Shown: one piece after another, positions 11,753 to 23,047 of the stretch | Layout: each line of letters opens with the position of its first letter | Numbering within the stretch: position 1 is the first letter of the stretch | From: Flexamia atlantica | Taxonomy: Eukaryota > Arthropoda > Insecta > Hemiptera > Cicadellidae | DNA: 64,000 nucleotides | Reading direction: 5' to 3' | Assembly (NCBI GenBank): GCA_035578135.1 | Contig: JAQJVK010000019.1 | Location: 4,402,001 to 4,466,000 of the forward strand | Made by a program: the position numbers and the translations under genes | Notes under the pieces: model-generated | Seen by the model: only the letters and a program-made list of their open reading frames with translations | Told to the model about the DNA's origin: nothing | Database searches by the model: none

Positions 11753-12150
11753 TATGAAAATGAACGAACGGTGTTTTTGGGGTCTGGGGACCTCAAAATG
11801 AAAAAATAACATGGTCCCGGGCTTAAGTCTCACCGTGCTGCCTACGGTAATAGCTACTTCCCTATAGGGGAAATTCGCTAAAAACTAAAAAAAAACCATT
11901 TTTGGGGGGTTTATCCCCCTTTACCCCCCCCCCCTGTCTTGGTGGTCCGATCAGCCTGGTTTACGAACTCGTCCAATTGATTACCACTTTACATGTCTTT
12001 ATATATATATAGATAGATAGATAAAAATTCGAACGAATGTTGTGTTTTGCTTCTGGGGGCCCCAAAACAAAAAGTTATCACGGTCTCGGGCTTAGGTCTT
12101 ACCATGAGACCTACGGTAATAGCTTCTTCCCTATAGGGGAAATTCGCTAA
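11320..12150 (-). repeat. repeat family A, degenerate double copy with TA microsatellite
   Basis: Two A heads occur on the minus strand, ending 'cccctataggggaaattcgcta' near 11855-11880 and 12130-12152. They carry TA-rich arrays (11701-11750 and 12000-12025). A middle portion with a C-run ('tttacccccccccc') is included. It sits directly upstream of exon 1's donor side, that is, inside intron 1 of the kinase gene. Confidence 0.6.
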
Positions 12151-12187
12151 AAGTCCCTAACCTAACCTGGAAGTCAGTCGAGCCTAC

Positions 12188-12307
12188 CTTGAAGGTGACG
12201 TCTTCCAAGTTCCACCTCGGCCGGATGAGCTTGAGGACTTCCGCCGCTCCCGCCTCCAGCCGGTCGGCTTCCACGGTGATGTCCAGGTGAGGCGACGACG
12301 CGGCCAT
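12188..12307 (-). CDS. eas: ethanolamine kinase exon 1 (N-terminus)
   Basis: Forty codons run from an ATG in excellent Kozak context (gacaccATGG) to a phase-0 donor (AAG|GTAGGC). The translation starts MAASSPHLDITVEADRLEAG and reaches LKLIRPRWNLEDVTFK. This matches the N-terminal lead-in of ethanolamine kinases, where an 'IRPxW...V..K' block precedes the FTDGITNK motif. The enzyme commits ethanolamine to phosphatidylethanolamine synthesis. The first 22 codons and the 5' UTR of this exon are the source of the 118-bp satellite upstream; sequences diverge after GCGGCGGA. Exon 2 with FTDGITNK was not found by eye. Confidence 0.75.
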
Positions 12308-12777
12308 GGTGTCTACTGTCGCTGTCGCTGTCGCACTAGGCCGCTGACTGCTACACGTCCGCCGCTCCCGCCTCCATCCGGTCGGCTTCCACGGTGATGT
12401 CCAGGTGAGGCGACGACGCGGCCATGGTGTCTACTGTCGCTGTCGCTGTCGCACTAGGCCGCTGACTGCTACACGTCCGCCGCTCCCGCCTCCAGCCGGT
12501 CGGCTTCCACGGTGATGTCCAGGTGAGGCGACGACGCGGCCATGGTGTCTACTGTCGCTGTCGCTGTCGCACTAGGCCGCTGACTGCTACACGTCCGCCG
12601 CTCCCGCCTCCATCCGGTCGGCTTCCACGGTGATGTCCAGGTGAGGCGACGACGCGGCCATGGTGTCTACTGTCGCTGCCGCTGTCGCACTAGGCCGCTG
12701 ACTGCTACACGTCCGCCGCTCCCGCCTCCAGCCGGTCGGCTTCCACGGTGATGTCCAGGTGAGGCGACGACGCGGCC
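12308..12777 (-). repeat. 118-bp satellite derived from kinase exon 1, outer array
   Basis: About four more units follow exon 1 in the same orientation, with period exactly 118 bp (unit starts 12357, 12475, 12593, 12711). Each holds the exon-1 5' UTR and a copy of its start codon. The array stops abruptly at 12777, where the inverted arm begins. Confidence 0.9.
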
Positions 12778-13281
12778 ATAAACAATAATTCCGCCAATAG
12801 CGCACTCACTCACCCGCCGTATTTGCTGCTCACGATTGTAGTAGTGTAATCCACGTCGTCGTTGATTTCCTCCCCTCCTCTGCCAAAACTATGAACTCAA
12901 GCTTCATCATGTCCCTCACTACCTCTAAAAATGTGTTTAGCATAATATTTTGCGTTTTGAAATCAAAGAAATCTTCCCCCGGAAAGATTTTGAAAAAATT
13001 AGAGTTACATGGGCAAAACCTGTTTATGGAAATTGTTTAATACCTCTTTGAACTTGTAAAACGGTGTAATTTTTCTCGATAAATAGTTTTTTAATATATC
13101 GAACATATCGATATTTATCTCCCGATATAATGTATACATCGATATTAATAGTTGCGATATATAGCTTTTTTTCAACATTTGCCATCTCTAAAGGTCAGGG
13201 TCAGCGGGTTGGCAGATCCCAAAGAATGAATCAATTGTTGCAGGCGCGATGAGAGGGGGCCGCGTCACGGCGGCGGCGACG
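12778..13281 (+). promoter_or_regulatory. inverted copy of the kinase 5' flank (putative promoter region)
   Basis: This is unique sequence that directly precedes the first satellite unit, facing right. It ends in a GC-rich CGG/GCGAC stretch (13266-13281). It contains AT-rich palindromic TATCGATA-type motifs (13090-13165). No clear TATA/Inr pair could be fixed. The role as promoter is inferred from position upstream of exon-1-derived 5' UTR. Confidence 0.4.
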
Positions 13282-14978
13282 GCGGACGTGTAGCAGTCAG
13301 CGGCCTAGTGCGACAGCGACAGCGACAGTAGACACCATGGCCGCGTCGTCGCCTCACCTGGACATCACCGTGGAAGCCGACCGGCTGGAGGCGGGAGCGG
13401 CGGACGTGTAGCAGTCAGCGGCCTAGTGCGACAGCGGCAGCGACAGTAGACACCATGGCCGCGTCGTCGCCTCACCTGGACATCACCGTGGAAGCCGACC
13501 GGATGGAGGCGGGAGCGGCGGACGTGTAGCAGTCAGCGGCCTAGTGCGACAGCGACAGCGACAGTAGACACCATGGCCGCGTCGTCGCCTCACCTGGACA
13601 TCACCGTGGAAGCCGACCGGATGGAGGCGGGAGCGGCGGACGTGTAGCAGTCAGCGGCCTAGTGCGACAGCGACAGCGACAGTAGACACCATGGCCGCGT
13701 CGTCGCCTCACCTGGACATCACCGTGGAAGCCGACCGGCTGGAGGCGGGAGCGGCGGACGTGTAGCAGTCAGCGGCCTAGTGCGACAGCGACAGCGACAG
13801 TAGACACCATGGCCGCGTCGTCGCCTCACCTGGACATCACCGTGGAAGCCGACCGGCTGGAGGCGGGAGCGGCGGACGTGTAGCAGTCAGCGGCCTAGTG
13901 CGACAGCGACAGCGACAGTAGACACCATGGCCGCGTCGTCGCCTCACCTGGACATCACCGTGGAAGCCGACCGGATGGAGGCGGGAGCGGCGGACGTGTA
14001 GCAGTCAGCGGCCTAGTGCGACAGCGACAGCGACAGTAGACACCATGGCCGCGTCGTCGCCTCACCTGGACATCACCGTGGAAGCCGACCGGATGGAGGC
14101 GGGAGCGGCGGACGTGTAGCAGTCAGCGGCCTAGTGCGACAGCGACAGCGACAGTAGACACCATGGCCGCGTCGTCGCCTCACCTGGACATCACCGTGGA
14201 AGCCGACCGGCTGGAGGCGGGAGCGGCGGACGTGTAGCAGTCAGCGGCCTAGTGCGACAGCGACAGCGACAGTAGACACCATGGCCGCGTCGTCGCCTCA
14301 CCTGGACATCACCGTGGAAGCCGACCGGCTGGAGGCGGGAGCGGCGGACGTGTAGCAGTCAGCGGCCTAGTGCGACAGCGACAGCGACAGTAGACACCAT
14401 GGCCGCGTCGTCGCCTCACCTGGACATCACCGTGGAAGCCGACCGGCTGGAGGCGGGAGCGGCGGACGTGTAGCAGTCAGCGGCCTAGTGCGACAGCGGC
14501 AGCGACAGTAGACACCATGGCCGCGTCGTCGCCTCACCTGGACATCACCGTGGAAGCCGACCGGCTGGAGGCGGGAGCGGCGGACGTGTAGCAGTCAGCG
14601 GCCTAGTGCGACAGCGACAGCGACAGTAGACACCATGGCCGCGTCGTCGCCTCACCTGGACATCACCGTGGAAGCCGACCGGATGGAGGCGGGAGCGGCG
14701 GACGTGTAGCAGTCAGCGGCCTAGTGCGACAGCGGCAGCGACAGTAGACACCATGGCCGCGTCGTCGCCTCACCTGGACATCACCGTGGAAGCCGACCGG
14801 CTGGAGGCGGGAGCGGCGGACGTGTAGCAGTCAGCGGCCTAGTGCGACAGCGGCAGCGACAGTAGACACCATGGCCGCGTCGTCGCCTCACCTGGACATC
14901 ACCGTGGAAGCCGACCGGCTGGAGGCGGGAGCGGCGGACGTGTAGCAGTCAGCGGCCTAGTGCGACAGCGACAGCGAC
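13282..14978 (+). repeat. 118-bp satellite, inner left array
   Basis: About 14.4 head-to-tail units lie in plus orientation. Each contains a 55-nt UTR segment with CGACAG repeats, CACCATGG, 24 codons (MAASSPHLDITVEADR...) and a TAG. Two sites vary among units: CTG or ATG at codon 17, and CAGCGAC or CAGCGGC in the UTR. Confidence 0.9.
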
Positions 14979-16575
14979 GCGGCCATGGTGTCTACTGTCG
15001 CTGTCGCTGTCGCACTAGGCCGCTGACTGCTACACGTCCGCCGCTCCCGCCTCCAGCCGGTCGGCTTCCACGGTGATGTCCAGGTGAGGCGACGACGCGG
15101 CCATGGTGTCTACTGTCGCTGCCGCTGTCGCACAGGCCGCTGACTGCTACACGTCCGCCGCTCCCGCCTCCATCCGGTCGGCTTCCACGGTGATGTCCAG
15201 GTGAGGCGACGACGCGGCCATGGTGTCTACTGTCGCTGTCGCTGTCGCACTAGGCCGCTGACTGCTACACGTCCGCCGCTCCCGCCTCCATCCGGTCGGC
15301 TTCCACGGTGATGTCCAGGTGAGGCGACGACGCGGCCATGGTGTCTACTGTCGCTGCCGCTGTCGCACTAGGCCGCTGACTGCTACACGTCCGCCGCTCC
15401 CGCCTCCATCCGGTCGGCTTCCACGGTGATGTCCAGGTGAGGCGACGACGCGGCCATGGTGTCTACTGTCGCTGTCGCTGTCGCACTAGGCCGCTGACTG
15501 CTACACGTCCGCCGCTCCCGCCTCCAGCCGGTCGGCTTCCACGGTGATGTCCAGGTGAGGCGACGACGCGGCCATGGTGTCTACTGTCGCTGTCGCTGTC
15601 GCACTAGGCCGCTGACTGCTACACGTCCGCCGCTCCCGCCTCCAGCCGGTCGGCTTCCACGGTGATGTCCAGGTGAGGCGACGACGCGGCCATGGTGTCT
15701 ACTGTCGCTGTCGCTGTCGCACTAGGCCGCTGACTGCTACACGTCCGCCGCTCCCGCCTCCATCCGGTCGGCTTCCACGGTGATGTCCAGGTGAGGCGAC
15801 GACGCGGCCATGGTGTCTACTGTCGCTGTCGCTGTCGCACTAGGCCGCTGACTGCTACACGTCCGCCGCTCCCGCCTCCATCCGGTCGGCTTCCACGGTG
15901 ATGTCCAGGTGAGGCGACGACGCGGCCATGGTGTCTACTGTCGCTGTCGCTGTCGCACTAGGCCGCTGACTGCTACACGTCCGCCGCTCCCGCCTCCAGC
16001 CGGTCGGCTTCCACGGTGATGTCCAGGTGAGGCGACGACGCGGCCATGGTGTCTACTGTCGCTGTCGCTGTCGCACTAGGCCGCTGACTGCTACACGTCC
16101 GCCGCTCCCGCCTCCAGCCGGTCGGCTTCCACGGTGATGTCCAGGTGAGGCGACGACGCGGCCATGGTGTCTACTGTCGCTGTCGCTGTCGCACTAGGCC
16201 GCTGACTGCTACACGTCCGCCGCTCCCGCCTCCATCCGGTCGGCTTCCACGGTGATGTCCAGGTGAGGCGACGACGCGGCCATGGTGTCTACTGTCGCTG
16301 TCGCTGTCGCACTAGGCCGCTGACTGCTACACGTCCGCCGCTCCCGCCTCCATCCGGTCGGCTTCCACGGTGATGTCCAGGTGAGGCGACGACGCGGCCA
16401 TGGTGTCTACTGTCGCTGCCGCTGTCGCACTAGGCCGCTGACTGCTACACGTCCGCCGCTCCCGCCTCCAGCCTGTCGGCTTCCACGGTGATGTCCAGGT
16501 GAGGCGACGACGCGGCCATGGTGTCTACTGTCGCTGTCGCTGTCGCACTAGGCCGCTGACTGCTACACGTCCGCC
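14979..16575 (-). repeat. 118-bp satellite, inner right array
   Basis: About 13.5 units lie in minus orientation, mirroring 13282-14978. The same two variable sites occur, plus private changes: a 2-bp deletion near 15132 and a G-to-T near 16474. Confidence 0.9.
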
Positions 16576-17077
16576 GTCGCCGCCGCCGTGACGCGGCCCC
16601 CTCTCATCGCGCCTGCAACAATTGATTCATTCTTTGGGATCTGCCAACCCGCTGACCCTGACCTTTAGAGATGGCAAATGTTGAAAAAAAGCTATATATC
16701 GCAACTATTAATATCGATGTATACATTATATCGGGAGATAAATATCGATATGTTCGATATATTAAAAAACTATTTATCGAGAAAAATACACCGTTTTACA
16801 AGTTCAAAGAGGTATTAAACAATTTCCATAAACAGGTTTTGCCCATGTAACTCTAATTTTTTCAAAATCTTTCCGGGGGAAGATTTCTTTGATTTCAAAA
16901 CGCAAAATATTATGCTAAACACATTTTTAGAGGTAGTGAGGGACATGATGAAGCTTGAGTTCATAGTTTTGGCAGAGGAGGGGAGGAAATCAACGATGAC
17001 GTGGATTACACTACTACAATCGTGAGCAGCAAATACGGCGGGTGAGTGAGTGCGCTATTGGCGGAATTATTGTTTAT
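16576..17077 (-). promoter_or_regulatory. kinase 5' flank (putative promoter region), gene orientation
   Basis: This is the reverse complement of 12778-13281. Read on the minus strand it leads into the satellite and eventually into exon 1, so it may be the original promoter side of the gene. Evidence is positional only. Confidence 0.4.
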
Positions 17078-17535
17078 TATTTGTTTGGGTAGTTAATCAA
17101 ATATAACATCATGCGGTAAAGTAAACACAAATTTACACGTAAAAGACCTCGAGAAACGTAAATAAAGCTTTGACAGTTCAACAAAAACATTTCATTCTGT
17201 CATTTCAGCTGATGTTAAGCAGAAAATTTTATGAGTTTACAGTTTTTGCCGTCCGCCGTATTTCGTGCTAACTACACTAGTCTGGGAGCAAAAAAATACT
17301 AAACCAAAACAAAATGTGGGTTGATATTACAAACAATGTTATCTCTTTGAATAACAATCAATAAATATGTGACAGGTTTTTTGGTTTAGCATGTAACGTG
17401 TGACTGACAAAAGAAATTCGTAGTTGTATCAATTGATAATCTCTTAATATGTAGGCCTATTTCCCCTCCTCGAAAAATCCAAATTCATCTGGGTTTGTAA
17501 ACAGCCAAGCTTCATTATGTGCCTCACTACCTCTA
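16930..17535. mobile_element. TIR element C
   Basis: The left end 'agaggtagtgagggacatgatgaagcttg' (about 16930; given here as its core agaggtagtgaggg) recurs inverted near 17505-17535 ('cctcactacctct'). Related ends occur at 17560-17580, 24008-24345 and, truncated by the palindrome edge, 12778-12930. It is non-coding and about 600 bp. The palindrome's right edge (17077) falls inside it. Confidence 0.5.
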
Positions 17536-17590
17536 GCGCCTGTAAACACCCAAGCTTCATTATGTGCCTCACTACCTCTAGCGCCTGAAA
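17505..17590. repeat. short tandem duplication
   Basis: Two near-identical units of about 54 bp each contain 'caagcttcattatgtgcctc' and 'actacctctagcgcctg'. They lie at the outer end of element C. Confidence 0.7.
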
Positions 17591-17599
17591 ACAGCCTCA

Positions 17600-19790
17600 G
17601 TAACACTACAACCTCTTTAAAATTTGTCTACAAAAACCTTTTTGCTCAAGTTGATATGAATCGGAAAAGGAGCACCGATACAACGATCGTATCGGAACCA
17701 AAATATCGTCATACTTTTTTCGGATGGATCTAAAATATCGAAATGAGTCCCCGGAAATTCGTCCGTGGACTGTGGACGAGTTTCTCACGGCAGAAATAGA
17801 CAGGAAACACATTGTTTGTTGCGTCTGCCTCATGACAAACATGGTAAATTTGTTTTCGGCACGAGATTATTAGTTTAATATATTTAAATATATATTAAAT
17901 ATGGACTTTGAAGATGGCTTAAATTGCCGAAACACGTCGTCATAAAAGTTATCCTATACTCTAATACGAGCGATGTTATCTTGCTTGCGTGCTTGCTTTC
18001 TTGGTTGCACGATTATTTCTAAAACGGCTACGAGGATATCCTTCAAATTTTGGAAATAACTTATTTTTGGCTCAAAAACGTGATTTATGCAGTCTACTCC
18101 GCATGAGAAAATCTAATAACGTAATAAAATGAATTTTAAAGTTGCAAAATTTTAACATTGGCCTTATGAGTTGCCACGATAGCGACGAAAATAAACAAGG
18201 AAAGTGTAAACAAATGAAGTAATCATAACAGCTGTTTGGAATCTACAGCCATCAAGGAAAAATACAGTGAGTCGGGTGAAGAGTTCATGGAGCAATAAAA
18301 AAGGTTTCTATTTTTCATTTTTATGACGTTAAAATATTTTATAGTAACTGGATGAACTGGTTAACATGAAATAACATCGAGCAAGGTTCGGTCCACCAGG
18401 TACTAATAAAAATAAGAATAAATAAGGGTGTTTTGTGTAAATATGTTCTTATTAATAAGTAATATATCGTATGTAAGGCGATTTTTTGAATCAAAATTAT
18501 GAGCGTTTGGCCTGAGGGCAGGTACGCCCTCTGGGATCGCGAATAAAATTCGGAACACACATAATAAACCGATATGACACCTCCGACAAGAGCGCTGGGA
18601 GTGACAGCGGCTCAGCTAGTCGCCAGTGACGGGGCGCCGGCAAAGCCCGCGGCTGGCGCACCGAAATTGCGCCCCATAACAAACTGACGAAAAAGGTTCG
18701 CTAATCCCTAACCGATATTGCGCCCCGAGGGTGGCAGGTACCTGAGGACCGCAACACCACGCAATGACTCAGGAATGTTACCCTCCTCCCCCCCCACCCA
18801 CCGCTTGACCGGTTAATGAACCACCAAATAGGTATTGACCATTTTGGGGCCTTAAAGTAATAGTACTAACAATAATAGATTGATTATAAAACGTAAGACT
18901 ATGAACGTAAATATAATAACTATCTAGAAAAATAAATATTAAAACACGAGAAGTGGTTGATAAAAGGGTTAACATCGGCATATAGAACGTTTAATCAAAT
19001 AGTTATCCGAACGTGTTGTGGCGCGCGGCGGCGCCGTCATAGAGGTTTCAAAAAAATATATGTTACGTTTCAACTATTTTTCTGAAAAGTGGTAACAATA
19101 AAAAAAATCCTGACCAAAAAATAAAAAATTTCGTCGCTTAGTAACTTTTTCATGTCATGAATATAAATTTAATTAATTTTCAATGATTTAATTACTTATT
19201 GCAATTACAGTAGGCTATAATTTTTGTCGACTTAAAAATCATACCGTTAGTGAGCAGCACTAACAGACATCCTCTTTGCCAAATTTGGTAATATTTTGTT
19301 GACTGTAAGTGTATCTAACCGCAGTTTATTTGAAAAGCGCGCATTAAAATTTTTTAGCGTTCTGATCCGTGGCTGTTGCCCACAGTCAGGCCGCGGACCG
19401 GCTTCACAACAATCAATGCTACGGGAAAACAGATTTCCCCTCTATTATCTGTGCTCGCTGCTCTGCGGATTAGGAAGTGTAGGAAGATTAGGAAAACTGT
19501 ATGAATTTTCAGATTTAGCTGACTCCGTTGCTCACTCGCCACTTCCCTCCAAGCGGCAACTATGAAGGGTTTTGAAAGAATTCCTGTGTTCCGACTTCAA
19601 TGGCGAGGCGAGGAGTCAGTGCTTGCCTCCCTCATGTGATTCTAGGAAGGGCTGCGGCGCAATTTCGGTGTACCCCTGGGACAAGATTTAGGGTCGGGGC
19701 GCAATTTCGGTGTCTACCTGGATTTTGGGGCGCAATTTCGGTGCGCCCGCCTGCGGCGAGGTGTTGCGTCCGCAACGGCTCCCGTGGAGC
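17600..19790. other. gene-free stretch with GC-rich patches
   Basis: No coding region is supportable. Notable items are a 'gaagatggcttaaattgccgaaac' sequence (17903; core gaagatggc...ccgaaacacg), shared with 6587-6620 and typical of retroelement ends. There is also a GC-rich patch at 18560-18760 and a repeated GGGGCGCAATTTCGG word, described under findings. Confidence 0.4.
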
Positions 19791-19792
19791 TT

Positions 19793-20535
19793 TTAGCGAA
19801 TTTCCCCTAAAGGGAAGAAGCTGTTACCGTAGTACTCATGGTAAGACCTAAGCCCGAGACCATGATAACTTTTCGTTTTGGGGCCCTCAGAAGCAAAAAA
19901 CATTATTCGTTCATTTTCATACATATACTATAAATGTCTTTAAGCACGATAACTCACGTAAAAATGGTCCGATCCTAATGAAATTTGGCATGGATGTGTA
20001 AAGTAGTAATTATTCGGACGAGTTCGTAAACCAGTCCGATCGGACTACCGGAAGGGGGGGGGTAAAGGGGGGTAAACCTCCCCAAAAATGTTTTTTTTAG
20101 TTTTTTACATAGAAAAATAAAATTTATCGAGTTTTTGTTGGCACCATTGAATTCAGCTAAAAAAACAAACAATTTACTACATTGAATCACTGCTCTATGT
20201 CCATTGGTGACCGAGATATTAAAAGTGGTAAACGCAGTTCAATGTCCCAATGTTAACCTTATGGGAAATAAGTGAAATTTTTTATCTCGGTTATTTCTCA
20301 ACATATCTTGATAAAACTTGGTAAATGGCTTCTCCTAGTTCAGATCTACTAAATATTGAATTTAAACTACCCAGTTTTAATATAACTGTAGCAGCAAACC
20401 TGCATACTCATTCCCCATGTTATTCTTATGGAGCTTACCAAAACATGTCAAATCCCGCTATGTTGGATTGTAATACGTTGTTTTGCATTTGAAATTAGCT
20501 GAGTATGCAGGTCTGCTGCAACGGGGGTATTTAAA
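19793..20535 (+). repeat. repeat family A, near full-length reference copy
   Basis: The copy begins 'tagcgaatttcccctaaagg' and continues through 'gtaagacctaagcccgagacc', a short AT section and 'tgtctttaagcacgataac'. A G-run ('ggaaggggggg') and a palindrome-like 'gggtaaacctcccc' follow. It ends 'aggtctgctgcaacgggggtattt'. It is non-coding. At least ten more copies or halves occur in the window on both strands. Class is unknown; it has neither TIRs nor an obvious poly-A tail. Confidence 0.7.
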
Positions 20536-23047
20536 TGATTCGAAGTACTAAACGTGTGTTTTGGCAGCTTCTGACGGCGCTTAGGGAGCATTTTTAAATA
20601 GTTAAATGTGCATAATTTACCTTTTTGAGGCGTTTGCTGGGATCGTTCGAAGTGTACGACGGCAATATCGAAGCGATGGTTCTGCAATCGCTATTTTTAT
20701 ACAGCAATACGCACTGTTGTTATGGTACTTTAGATAGCCCGAATTAATCGTTTTATAGATCGAGACTTCGCCACATTAATCTGGATAACCTTCTTGAAAC
20801 CTGTTTTTGAGTCAGAAATTCGTTATTTCCAAAATTAAAAGGAAATACTCGGAGCCGTTTTTGAGATATTGTAGCCTAATTGTGCAAGGAAGCGAAATAA
20901 CATTACTCAAATATAAGGGTAGTACCTAGTGGACTGATCCTTGCTCGGTACTATTTCAAATTTACCAGTTCATACAATACTACTATAGAACATTTCAGTG
21001 TTGAAGTTTTCATTAATACACTTCTTATTTCTTCATGAAATCTTTATCCCACAAACTGTTTATTTCATAGATGGCTTTAAAATTTAGTCAGATTTTATGA
21101 TGTATTTTTTCTTTTACATTTTGTTGCTTGTATGGCAATTCGGAAGACAAAATGTTATTTTTTCAACTTTAAAATTAATTTTATTAGCGAGAGCGAGAAA
21201 GACGCTTTACACGCGGAATGCGTACTAATTTTTCCCTACAACTGCAGTTTTAATTTCCCAATCGACAATTACAATCACAGTTACTCACGTCTATTGTAGC
21301 CGAATGCGCCATTATGATTGCATAAATTCGCATTCGCATATTTCTTTTCGTAAAGGTTTATAGATTTACGAGGTAATAAGTTTCATGAAACTTATTTCAC
21401 TAATTCACTAATATCAGGTGCACTTTAATTTCCATTCCGTACACTTAGTTTATATGATAGTGATAGTAAATAATAAATTTTGTTTGCTTAGCTTTAGCAC
21501 CTACATTAAATAAAGTAGTGTAAAAGTGCCTGAATCTTACAAGAGGACAACTTTACAAACTGCTAGAGACAGTTCTCTTTCCCCGCACACAGGTCTGTAG
21601 TCGTTGCGGGGAAATAATTCCAATGACAACATAGAATATAAATTTTTACTGTACTTAAAAGAGGAATAAATATTTTTTGGATTTGAATTTGAATTTGAAG
21701 GTGGAGTAAGACCGAATTTGTCATCACGTATTACATCCATTTTAGCTGAATGCGCCATTTTGAGGTTATAAACAAGTCGAGCCCAGTCGGAAGCGGGAAG
21801 GAGCGCTGTAGCGCGCCGAGTAACAATGCAAAATCAGCTGGCGAGCGCTAAAGACTTTGGCGCTCGCTCCAAAGAGTTAGATGTCAAGAGCATTTTAATG
21901 AATATTTACAGAAATTATAGTAATATCTTTCAAGAAATCTTCCACTCTCACAACACTAGGTATTCTTCGAGAGTTGGAATCTCAGTCTTACAAATTAATT
22001 ATACTTTGTCTACTACTAATTCATTTTATATTTCTCACATAGTTTATCGTAATATTTGCAACTATTTTGAATGTCCTTCACTCAAACTTTTTTAAATTCG
22101 AGTCAAAGAACTTCTCAATAGTCTAGGTAGGGATGAGGCCGATCATCACGGCTGATTACCGGCGCGACTGACCCCGACCCTTGTACTGTGCCCCCCCCCC
22201 CGCCGGGCGCACCTCGCTCTCCGCTGGCCGGCATGAGTCCAAGCAAACGTGGCTCTCACCAGCTTTTTTGCACTGATAACTGTTGTTCCCTGTTTTTTTT
22301 TTACTCCACAATATCTTCTACTTAATAAATGAAAAGTAAAACTCTTTTGATTTTGAGTTACAATTTTTTTCCTTGTTAATAAATTTTGTTCATTCTACTA
22401 CTTTTTTCGTAATAAATTAATTGCGGGCTTAACTTTTCTTAACGCAACTCAACAGTAGACGCACAGGCAGCACCTGCCAATGTCTGCTGGTTCCTTGAGG
22501 CTAACAAATAAATAAATAAGGCTCACGAATAAATAAATAAAGGCTACATAATGAAATGTTATTAGTTAAAGTTGCCTGCTTAAAAATATGTTTAGTTAAT
22601 AATACTTTATTTCATTGTACTGTGAAGTAGCTTAAGTTTTTTTTGATGGAAAAAACTATGATTTTTCATTCATCCACTCATTCATTCATTCATTCAATTT
22701 AAAAGACTTAATCGCTCGCTTCTCAGTAAACAGCTGTTATACGATTGGTTTTCGGTGCGTAAACTGACACTTTAATCGCGGTTGTAGGAAAAATATATTA
22801 CATGTCCGGCTTTCGCTAAAATATGACCTTTTGCAAAGATACACTATCGCCACGTTCCCGCGGCCTGAATGCGGTGAATTCGCGTGTCCGTAGGCATAAT
22901 ATATTTTCTCTTTTCTTTTGGGATAATATATTTTCACGATCGTATTTTACTGCCATCCGCGTTTATTAGCCGATTAATTTTAAGTTACTCCCGCCGTTTG
23001 TGGATTACCAAGTGTTATGTAGTAATTATAAATCGCACAGTGACGGC
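20536..23047. other. gene-free stretch with LINE tail and GC-rich patches
   Basis: Around 21560-21703 a plus-strand LINE-like 3' tail ends in 'ggatttgaatttgaatttgaa'. GC-rich patches lie at 21780-21870 and 22140-22250, the latter with a C-run near 22190-22202. Short ATAA and ATTC microsatellites occur at 22505-22545 and 22675-22697. No exon could be supported. Confidence 0.4.

Larger units (their letters stand above)
12778..17077. repeat. 4.3-kb near-perfect palindrome
   Basis: The left arm 12778-14978 (2201 bp) is the reverse complement of the right arm 14997-17077 (2081 bp). They are separated by an 18-nt loop (14979-14996). The length difference of 120 bp equals one 118-bp unit plus a 2-bp deletion (the missing 'ta' near 15132). 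Each arm consists of unique upstream sequence (12778-13281; 16576-17077) followed by satellite units. The central join shows microhomology (gcgac, 14974-14978). The outer boundary cuts through a satellite unit on the left and through another repeat (element C) on the right. Confidence 0.9.

Noticed and set aside
12587..12805. 72-codon open frame in the 118-bp array
   Set aside because: It is a read-through of satellite units; only the terminal exon 1 copy continues into kinase sequence and a splice donor.
12308..16575. CRISPR-like array
   Set aside because: Units are contiguous 118-bp copies without spacers, in an animal genome, and derive from an exon.
17903..17940. Hammerhead ribozyme (gaagatgg...ccgaaac)
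   Set aside because: The CUGAUGA core is not present; the word is shared with 6587-6620 and fits a retroelement end.
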